In this document: one piece after another, positions 21,136 to 28,263 of the stretch | Numbering within the stretch: the stretch's first letter is position 1 | Layout of the letters: each line of letters begins with the position of its first letter | Source of the DNA: Terriglobia bacterium | Lineage (GTDB): Bacteria; Acidobacteriota; Terriglobia; UBA7540 | Reading direction: 5' to 3' | Length of the DNA stretch: 64,000 nt | Assembly: GCA_030038235.1 (NCBI GenBank) | Contig: JASHPE010000191.1 | Location: forward strand, 1 to 64,000 | Program-made: the position numbers and the translations under genes | Notes under the pieces: generated by a model | Database searches by the model: none | Told to the model about the DNA's origin: nothing | The model's input: only the letters and a program-made list of their open reading frames with translations

Positions 21136-22294
21136 AAACCTGAAGCGGCAGAAGTCCCCGGGGCGGATCCAGCTTCACGCGAATGCGGCGCCATCGTCCG
21201 TCGCGAACCATGTTCGACGGTTTATAGCCAATCACGTATTCATTGCGCAATTCCACCGAGATTTTCTCGGCGATGTCCGGCAACTCGCTCGGGTCCTCCA
21301 CGCTGAACATCCGTCCGCCCGAGACCTCGGAAAGATCGGAAAGCAGCCCGGGGCCGGCAGCCTCTTCCGGCGTGCGATTGCGCGAGGCCAGGGGCTCGAG
21401 CACGGCCACGGAGTAGATTTGCACGTCGGACTCCTTCACGGCGCGCTTGATTTCGTTTTCCGTGTAGCGGCTGTGATTATCGCCGCCATCGGTGATCACC
21501 AGCAGCGCCTTGCGGCTGGAGTGCGCCTTCTTCATCTGATTCAACCCCAGGTAAATGGCGTCCAGCAGGGCCGTCTTGCCCCCGGACTTCACAAACAGCA
21601 GGCGGTCCTGGAGCTTTTCAAACTTCGAGGTGAACGCGGAGATCAGGTCAGGCCTTTCGTTGAAATTAATGAGCATGAACTCATCTTCCGGGTTCGATGT
21701 CTTGAAGAACTGAAGGGCTGCCTCCTTCGATTTCTCGATTTTGTCCGCCATGGAGCCGCTGGAGTCGAAAATCATGCCCACCGAAATCGGCGAATCCTCG
21801 GTGGAGAAGGTCAGGATCTGCTGCGGAACCTTCTCATCGAAGATCTCAAAGTTGTCCTTCTCGAGGCCGGTGACGATCCGGTCGTAAGGATCGGTTACGG
21901 TGATGCCCACCACCACCATGTCCACGTTCACCATGATGGGCCGGGTGTGAATGTTGGGCTGGCGTACGTTGATTTCCGGCGGCGGCGAGGACTTATCCGC
22001 GTCGTCCGCAGGGGCCGCGACCGGAGGTGACGTAACCGTAGGGGCCGCGGATGCGGGGCCAGGCTTGGGCGCGGCTTGTCCCCCGGTTGCGGTTGCGGGC
22101 GCAACGTTCTGCTGCGGCGCCGCCTGCGCGTCCTGCCGGGGCGACGCGCTCATCGTGGGGCCGCCGGGTCCCATGAATGCCAACAGGGCCAGCAGGGCCG
22201 GCAAGCCGAGCCCTACCCACGCTGCGCAGAGCGGGCCCCAGACCCGGAAACTCGGCGTCAAATAGAAATCCCCGCGCTTGCGTTTGCTTGCCAA
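21101..22294 (-). CDS. VWFA-related (TIGR03436-type) secreted protein, paralogue of preceding gene
   Basis: VGMIFDSSGSMADKIEKSKEAALQFFKTSNPEDEFMLINFNERPDLIS; LVITDGGDNHSRYTENEIKRAVKESDVQIYSVAVL. Confidence 0.88.
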   Translation of the reverse strand: MASKRKRGDFYLTPSFRVWGPLCAAWVGLGLPALLALLAFMGPGGPTMSASPRQDAQAAPQQNVAPATATGGQAAPKPGPASAAPTVTSPPVAAPADDADKSSPPPEINVRQPNIHTRPIMVNVDMVVVGITVTDPYDRIVTGLEKDNFEIFDEKVPQQILTFSTEDSPISVGMIFDSSGSMADKIEKSKEAALQFFKTSNPEDEFMLINFNERPDLISAFTSKFEKLQDRLLFVKSGGKTALLDAIYLGLNQMKKAHSSRKALLVITDGGDNHSRYTENEIKRAVKESDVQIYSVAVLEPLASRNRTPEEAAGPGLLSDLSEVSGGRMFSVEDPSELPDIAEKISVELRNEYVIGYKPSNMVRDGRWRRIRVKLDPPRGLLPLQVYARTGYYAPTQ

Positions 22295-22483
22295 GCCGCA
22301 GCCCTTCCTCCGGGGAATCTCAAGCTGCCTGTGCAGTCCGAGTTTTTCCCGGCGACTACCGGAGGAAACCGAACGCTCCGCCCGCGTTTATTGTAGCACA
22401 TCTAACGAGGTCGGTTCAGACAAGTGGCGAGTGGGTAGTGTGATATTTGTTATCAATCTACCGGCGAGTGACAAGAGATTTGT

Positions 22484-22504
22484 GATCGGGTGATTGGTGA
22501 TTTG
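22484..22504 (+). repeat. Left arm of 21-bp perfect inverted repeat
   Basis: gatcgggtgattggtgatttg; pairs exactly with 22560-22580. Confidence 0.95.
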
Positions 22505-22559
22505 TGATTGACGAATTGAGGGATTTGACATTGGAGTTTGGCTTTCAGTCGCTCAAGCG

Positions 22560-22580
22560 CAAATCACCAATCACCCGATC
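22560..22580 (-). repeat. Right arm of 21-bp perfect inverted repeat
   Basis: caaatcaccaatcacccgatc = exact reverse complement of 22484-22504. Confidence 0.95.
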
Positions 22581-22637
22581 GCCCGGTTGTCACGCGTCCG
22601 GATATAATAACCGGGCCCCACAGGAGGACCGGATTCA

Positions 22638-23610
22638 ATGAAAGCCGCCGTACTTCACGCAACCGGCCGGGCGCCGCGCTGCGAACAAGTTCCCCGAAGC
22701 CACTGCGGGGACCGATGAAACGATCGTACATGTCCGTGCCTCCGCGCTCAAACCAGTGGACAAACAGATGGCCGCCGGATCGCATTATGCAAGCCCGCGC
22801 GAGTTTCCCGCCGTGTGCGGCACGGACGGCGTGGGGCATCTCGACGACGGCACGCGCGTCTTTTTCGGCGGACCCCGCCGGCCCTATGGCGCGATGGCAG
22901 AGCGGACCGTGGTCCCGCGCGCGTTCTGCTTTCCCATCCCCGACGGCTTGGATGATTCGAGCGCCGCCGCTGTCGCCAATCCGGGAGTTTCCGCCTGGCT
23001 TTCGCTCACCCATCGCGCCAAACTCGCGCCCGGCGAGACGGCGCTGGTCCTGGGCGCCACCGGAGTGACGGGCAAGCTGGCAGTCCAGATCGCGAAGCTG
23101 ATGGGCGCGTCGCGAGTGATCGCCGCCGGGCGCAACCAGCAGGCGCTTGCCGCGCTGCGCGATCGCGGCGCCGACGCTACCATCCGGATCGATCGTCCGG
23201 ACGCCGAGCTTCGCGACGCCTTCGCGCATGAAGCCGGCGAGACAGGCTTCCAGGTGATCATCGACTATCTCTGGGGCCATCCAACCGAAGTGCTCCTGGC
23301 CGCCGTAACGCGTTCGGAATTTGCGTCTGCAGGCTTGGAGGTGCGTCTCGTCCAGGCTGGCGAAAGCGCCGGCCCGGCCATATCCCTTCCTGCCGCGGCC
23401 CTCCGCAGCACGGCGTTGACGATTCTTGGCACTGCCGGAATTCCCTCGCGCGATCTGCTCACCGACGCCTTCAACCAGGTCATGGCCCGCGCTGCCAGCG
23501 GCGAGATCCGCGTGGACACCGAGCGCCTCCCCCTCGCGGATATCGAGCAGGCGTGGAGCCGGCCACAGACTGGAGGACGACGGGTGGTGATCGAGCCATT
23601 GGGAGATTGA
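22638..23610 (+). pseudogene. Zinc-type alcohol dehydrogenase / quinone oxidoreductase family gene with N-terminal frameshift
   Basis: SD caggagg then ATG gives MKAAVLHATGRAPRCEQV; frame lost at CCCC (22692-22695); continues as PEATAGTDETIVHVRASALKPVDKQMAAG... to LGD*. Intact ORF from 22756 is 284 aa. Confidence 0.75.
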
Positions 23611-23621
23611 GCCAATGGGCG

Positions 23622-23664
23622 ATTGAGTCATTGAGTCATTCACCCAATCACTCAATGACTCAAT
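23622..23664. repeat. Stem-loop of 8-mer repeats downstream of the quinone oxidoreductase gene
   Basis: attgagtcattgagt (23622-23636) pairs perfectly with actcaatgactcaat (23650-23664). Confidence 0.9.
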
Positions 23665-23674
23665 GGCCCCCGAT

Positions 23675-23692
23675 CACTTGCCACTTGCCACT
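23675..23692 (+). repeat. Heptamer tandem (CACTTGC)2CACT
   Basis: cacttgccacttgccact; related to heptamers at 25847-25884 and 28209-28229. Confidence 0.85.
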
Positions 23693-23715
23693 GCTCTGTT
23701 AAGCTTGGACTCGCC

Positions 23716-24222
23716 ATGCAAACCATATGCGTACTGGCCACCGGCGGCACCATCGAAAAGGTCTACCACGAACAGAGCGGCTCGGTCGCGAACATCGACA
23801 GCAAGATCGAGCGCTATTTCAAGCTCCTCCGCCTGCCCGATGTTAAGGTGGAAATCACGCACCTGATGAACAAAGACAGCCTGGAGATGAGCGAGGCCGA
23901 TCGCCAGGTGGTGCTGGAGGTGGTGCGCCATAAGCTCCAGTGTGCCGCGCCCATCGTGATCACGCACGGCACCGATACCATGGTCGAGACGGGTCTGCTG
24001 CTTCAAAAGAGCCTGGGCGAGCTCAAGGCGCCCATTATCCTCACCGGCGCCATGACGCCGCTCGGATTCGAGGGCAGCGACGGGCTGCAGAACATGACCG
24101 AGAGCCTGCTGGCCGCCCGTCTGCTTCCGCCCGGAGTCTACCTGGTGATGCACAACCAGGTCTTTCCCATCGACCGGGTCCGGAAAGACAAGGCTGGCGC
24201 CAGATTCGTCGAGGTTACTTGA
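23716..24222 (+). CDS. Single-domain asparaginase family protein
   Basis: MQTICVLATGGTIEKVY; IVITHGTDTMVETG; APIILTGAMTPLGFEGSDGLQN; ends after the N-terminal domain (168 aa). Confidence 0.85.
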   Translation: MQTICVLATGGTIEKVYHEQSGSVANIDSKIERYFKLLRLPDVKVEITHLMNKDSLEMSEADRQVVLEVVRHKLQCAAPIVITHGTDTMVETGLLLQKSLGELKAPIILTGAMTPLGFEGSDGLQNMTESLLAARLLPPGVYLVMHNQVFPIDRVRKDKAGARFVEVT

Positions 24223-24446
24223 CCCGCTGGTCCGATGACCCGATGCAGCCCGGTGGCGAAATTGGAGGCGTAATCGGCCGAGCAGTTCGCCTTGTCCTTG
24301 ACGACGGCATGCCGCAGGTTGGCGCACCACGGCCTGATCTGGCGCTCGAGGCGCGCCTGGGCATTGCCGCGCCGGACTGAGTCGCGCACCTTGTCGCTTA
24401 CCGTGTAGCGGCGCTTGGTCTTGCCGGTCTGTGAGTCCTTCGCCAT
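24138..24446 (-). CDS. Small basic hypothetical protein, antisense-overlapping the asparaginase 3' end
   Basis: MAKDSQTGKTKRRYTVSDKVRDSVRRGNAQARLERQIRPWCANLRHAVVKDKANCSADYASNFATGLHRV; upstream AT-rich region could hold a promoter. Confidence 0.35.
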   Translation of the reverse strand: MAKDSQTGKTKRRYTVSDKVRDSVRRGNAQARLERQIRPWCANLRHAVVKDKANCSADYASNFATGLHRVIGPAGQVTSTNLAPALSFRTRSMGKTWLCITR

Positions 24447-24794
24447 GCTTGGATTGCCGATTTGCGGTTGACGCCGCCGCCGGCCAGTTCGCCCGCTGGC
24501 AATCGGCAATCGAAGACCGTCAATTCGAGCGTGGCATATCTGACTGGGGCAGTGTGTAAAATTGAGAAAATTGAGAAAACTCCATTTTCACTTTATTCTC
24601 AATAACTTAACTGAATTGCGATGTTGAGACCGTTCGAGCCGGATTGGGCGGCCAAGTGTCCCGGCACGGGATCGACAGGCCGCGGAGCGGGCGAAGGAAG
24701 GTAGTCCACTCGCAAGTCCCGATTCCCGACACCCGGCCCCCGGCCCCCCGGTCATCCGGCAGCCTACTCCCGCCGCGCCGCATCAGATGCATTG

Positions 24795-25667
24795 ATGGAT
24801 ATCGCGGCCTATTTCGATCGTATTCGCTACACGGGACCCGTGGCGCCCAGCTTCAAGGCCCTCCGCGCTCTCCACTGCCACCACATGATGACCGTGCCCT
24901 TTGAGAATCTCGACATCGGGCTCAGGCGTGAAATCGTACTCGATCCTGAGCGCTTCGTGACCAAAATCGTCGACCACCGCCGCGGAGGCTTCTGTTACGA
25001 ATTGAACGGCGCCTTCGCTTCGCTCCTTACGGCTTTGGGCTTCCGTGTCAGGTTGCTTTCAGCCCGCGTCGCCGACAAGAAAGGCGTTCCCCGCCGGGAG
25101 TTCGATCATCTGGCGCTCTACGTGGAAGCGGGTGCGGCGCGGTCGCAGGAGCCCTGCCTGAGGCCGGACTTGTCACCTCAAGGCTGGTTGGTGGACGTGG
25201 GTTTTGGCGACAATTTCCTCGAGCCGCTGCGCTTCGGGAGCGATGTGGAACAACACGATCCGGCCGGACGCTTCCGGCTTGTCCACCCGCGCGAGCGCTG
25301 GCGCCTGGAGCGACGCGACGAGGAAGGCGAGTGGCAACTGCAGTACGACTTCTCGCTGCGGCCGCGTGAACTGCGGGAGTTCGCCGGAATGTGCCGGTAT
25401 CATCAGACGTCGCGCAATTCGCACTTCACCCGCAACCGCATTTGCTCGGTCGCCACGCCTGACGGCCGCATCACGCTTTCCGGCATGCGCCTGATCGTCA
25501 GATCGAATGGCAATCGAGAGGAACGGAACCTCGCGACGTCTGTGGAGTTACATTCGGCGCTTCGTCGCCACTTCGGCATTGTTTTGGACCATCCCTCGCG
25601 CACCACCCACACGCACCCGTCCACATCGCGCAAGCTCGCACCGGCGGCTGAATCTGCCGCTTGCTGA
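24795..25667 (+). CDS. nat: Arylamine N-acetyltransferase
   Basis: MDIAAYFDRIRYTGPVAPSFKALRALHCHHMMTVPFENLDIGLRR; catalytic RRGGFCYELNGAF; WLVDVGFGDNF. Confidence 0.94.
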   Translation: MDIAAYFDRIRYTGPVAPSFKALRALHCHHMMTVPFENLDIGLRREIVLDPERFVTKIVDHRRGGFCYELNGAFASLLTALGFRVRLLSARVADKKGVPRREFDHLALYVEAGAARSQEPCLRPDLSPQGWLVDVGFGDNFLEPLRFGSDVEQHDPAGRFRLVHPRERWRLERRDEEGEWQLQYDFSLRPRELREFAGMCRYHQTSRNSHFTRNRICSVATPDGRITLSGMRLIVRSNGNREERNLATSVELHSALRRHFGIVLDHPSRTTHTHPSTSRKLAPAAESAAC

Positions 25668-25674
25668 GATCTCT

Positions 25675-25748
25675 GTAGCGCCGGTGTCCTCACCGGCGCC
25701 GCTGGGGACAGCGGTCGAGATGATCGCCGGTGGGGACACCGGCGCTAC
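25675..25748. repeat. REP-doublet-like inverted repeat, copy 1
   Basis: gtagcgccggtgtcctcaccggcg (25675-25698) pairs with cgccggtggggacaccggcgctac (25725-25748), 1 mismatch in 24; each arm is itself a hairpin. Confidence 0.92.
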
Positions 25749-25846
25749 TCTTTCGCCCCTTTGGGGCTGGCGGGGACGCACGGGACGGTCTCTGATCCCA
25801 CAGCTCACGCTGCGGGCTACGCACTATCGCCAGCTACGCGGGCCTG

Positions 25847-25884
25847 CCACTTGTCACTCGTTGTCACTCGTCACTTGTCACTTT
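25847..25884. repeat. Heptamer-type repeats (CACTTGT/CACTCGT)
   Basis: cacttgtcactcgttgtcactcgtcacttgtcact-type run immediately 3' of the amidohydrolase gene. Confidence 0.85.
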
Positions 25885-25888
25885 GAGC

Positions 25889-27388
25889 TTAATGCAAGCC
25901 CACCTGTCCGCGCGCGGACTCGATCAGCTTCGCGGAGTCGTAGCCCACGCCGTCTTTGAACACGATCTCCACCTTTTCGATGTCGTTGATGTCGGCGGCG
26001 GGATTGCCGTGGATCACGGCGAGGTCGGCGGATTTTCCCGCGGCGATGGTCCCGATGCTGTCGAGTTCGCCGAGAAACCGCGCGCCATTGGCGGTGGCGA
26101 CTCCAATAGCCTCGACAGGCGTGAAGCCCGCTTCCACCAGCAGCTCCACTTCGCGCTGATCGCCGAAACCGGGCACGACGCCGCCGTAGCCGGTGGGATC
26201 GAGCCCCGCCAGCAGGAGTCCGCCGGCCTTGCCGAAGTCGTGCTCGAACTGCATTTCCTTCTTCAGGAGCACTGCCGCAGGCGAAGTCGCGGCGTCAAAT
26301 CCGCTCCGGCTGGCGCGCGTGGCCAGATAGTCGGAGCGCAACTCGGGCGCGAGGGCGTCGAGCACGCGATCCTCGAGCGGCGGCCGCGGACCCACGAATG
26401 TCTCGAACACCGGCAGCGTCGACGTCATGGCGACGTGGTGCGCCACCAGGTCGCGGATCATGTCCTGGACGGGCTGGCTTTCCACGTCGAGGCCGGTGAG
26501 CGTCTTCGAGGTCAGCGGCGCGGGCGGGCACATGTCGGGCGCCTTGCCGGGGTCGAATTCGGTGTCCACCGCCAAGCCGTGTTCGAGATCGTCGATGCCG
26601 AGCGCCGCCGCCTCGCGAAAGCCGATCGAGCAAAGATGTCCGGTGATTTTCAGGTTGCGCCGGTGCGCCGCGTCGATGGCTGCCGAAAGCTCGGCGCGCG
26701 TGATGTGCATGTAGGCCTTGAACGACGTGGCGCCTTCGTCGGCCCAGTAATCCACCGTCTTGCGCGCGTCGTCAGGCCCGCTGAGTTGGTGCATGTTGGG
26801 CGTGTAAGCGCCGGCTCCTTCGAGATAGGGGCCGGTCACGTGAATCTTGGGGCCGGGCTCGACGCCGGAATCGATCAGCTTCTTCACTTCGAGATCGGTG
26901 TAAGGCTCGATGCTGCCCGTGGTGCGCAGGCTGGTGACGCCGCCGGCGAGGTAAAGCCGTGGCCCGGTGTAGCCGAGCTCCGTATACACCGGCGGTACAC
27001 CGCGAGTGCGCGGCGAGGGGTAGAACATGTGATCGTGCATGCCCACGAGACCCGGAATCACGCTGTAGCCCGTCAGGTCGAGCACGGTGGCGCCGGCGGG
27101 CGCGGTTGTGCTGGACGAATTGCCAACCGCGCGTATACGTCCACCTTCGAGGATCACGTTCTGATCTTCGGCGGGCGCAGCGCCGGTGCCGTCAATCACG
27201 CGCACGTGCTCAAGCGCTATTACGGGCGCGTTGACCTTGACGAAGTTCTTGACCGCGTCCGGCATCGGGCTCTGCGCGCAAAGATCGCTGCAGACAATCA
27301 ATAGCACCACCGCAAGCCGCTTCCGCATGAATTCCTCCGCGCCGAGCCAAGCCTTCAAATCGACTCCGAATCGTATCACGAACTCCAC
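25889..27388 (-). CDS. Secreted amidohydrolase family protein
   Basis: VIDGTGAAPAEDQNVILEGGRIRAVG; VIPGLVGMHDHMFYPSPR; TGHLCSIGFREAAALGIDDLEHG; KSADLAVIHGNPAADINDIEKVEIVFKDG. Confidence 0.92.
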   Translation of the reverse strand: MEFVIRFGVDLKAWLGAEEFMRKRLAVVLLIVCSDLCAQSPMPDAVKNFVKVNAPVIALEHVRVIDGTGAAPAEDQNVILEGGRIRAVGNSSSTTAPAGATVLDLTGYSVIPGLVGMHDHMFYPSPRTRGVPPVYTELGYTGPRLYLAGGVTSLRTTGSIEPYTDLEVKKLIDSGVEPGPKIHVTGPYLEGAGAYTPNMHQLSGPDDARKTVDYWADEGATSFKAYMHITRAELSAAIDAAHRRNLKITGHLCSIGFREAAALGIDDLEHGLAVDTEFDPGKAPDMCPPAPLTSKTLTGLDVESQPVQDMIRDLVAHHVAMTSTLPVFETFVGPRPPLEDRVLDALAPELRSDYLATRASRSGFDAATSPAAVLLKKEMQFEHDFGKAGGLLLAGLDPTGYGGVVPGFGDQREVELLVEAGFTPVEAIGVATANGARFLGELDSIGTIAAGKSADLAVIHGNPAADINDIEKVEIVFKDGVGYDSAKLIESARGQVGLH

Positions 27389-27401
27389 CAGATCAAGGGT
27401 G

Positions 27402-27519
27402 GTGTCCCAATCTCAGACGTACGGGCGGCCCTTGTGGCCGCCCAATTACAGCGTATTTCTTGCGCGTGCCATCAGTTGGGCGGCCACAAGGGCCGCCCGT
27501 ACGTCTGAGATTGGGACAC
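27402..27519. repeat. 44-bp perfect inverted repeat with 30-nt loop
   Basis: gtgtcccaatctcagacgtacgggcggcccttgtggccgcccaa (27402-27445) and its exact reverse complement at 27476-27519; each arm also contains GGGCGGCC-cttgt-GGCCGCCC. Confidence 0.97.
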
Positions 27520-27574
27520 TACGAAATCAGGCCGTATCTGGACGCAATGCGCTGTAGTTTGCGACAATAGAGGG

Positions 27575-28219
27575 TTGAATCCACGAATCCCAGATCGACA
27601 CCGGAAACTGATCGCAGGAGTGCTCGTCCTGCTGGCAGCTTCGCCGTTCGTGTTCCTCATTGCGACCCCGGCGCCTGGCAGCGCGGGCGTCTCGCCCGGA
27701 GTTCGTGCTGCGAATGAGGCGGCATCACCGGCCACGTCACCCGGAGCCTCGCCGTACCGGCTGCGGATGTTCCACACCCACACCGGCGAGCGCATCGACA
27801 TCGTCTACCGCCGCGGCGACACTTACCTGCCCGACGCTGTTACGCGGCTCGACGAGTTCCTGCGCGATCATCGCACCGGCACGGTGCCGCAGTACGATCT
27901 GCGCGTGTTCGATCTGCTGACGGCAATCGAGCGCAAGCTCGGCGTGCCCGGCGCGGAGATCGATGTAATCTGCGGCTATCGCACGCCGTGGAGCAATACG
28001 TTCCTGCGCGAACATTCGGCGGGCGTCGCTTTGCACAGCCTGCACATGCAAGCCGAAGCGATCGATATCCGCATCCCCGGCATCAGCATCGCCCGTCTGC
28101 GCGACGCGGCTCTGGCCCTGCACCTTGGCGGGGTCGGCTCCTATCCCGTCTCCCAATTCGTCCACGTCGATGTCGGCCGCGTGCGGCAGTGGACGCTCCC
28201 TGAAAGCAGTGACAAGTGA
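27575..28219 (+). CDS. DUF882 / YcbK-type M15 peptidase-like protein
   Basis: LRMFHTHTGERIDIVYRRGDTYLPDAVTRLDEFLRDHRTGTVPQYDLRVFDLL; CGYRTPWSNTFLREHSAGVALHSLHMQAEAIDIRIPG. Confidence 0.87.
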   Translation: MNPRIPDRHRKLIAGVLVLLAASPFVFLIATPAPGSAGVSPGVRAANEAASPATSPGASPYRLRMFHTHTGERIDIVYRRGDTYLPDAVTRLDEFLRDHRTGTVPQYDLRVFDLLTAIERKLGVPGAEIDVICGYRTPWSNTFLREHSAGVALHSLHMQAEAIDIRIPGISIARLRDAALALHLGGVGSYPVSQFVHVDVGRVRQWTLPESSDK

Positions 28220-28229
28220 CAAGTGGCAA
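28209..28229 (+). repeat. Heptamer tandem GTGACAA GTGACAA GTGGCAA
   Basis: agtgacaagtgacaagtggcaagtaagtggc; the M15 stop codon lies within it. Confidence 0.92.
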
Positions 28230-28263
28230 GTAAGTGGCACCGCCCGGCGGCGCGTAACCAGGG

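Noticed and set aside
25883-27304. 473-aa forward ORF opposite the amidohydrolase
   Set aside because: Amidohydrolase motifs on the minus strand are unambiguous; forward ORF is a GC-bias artefact.
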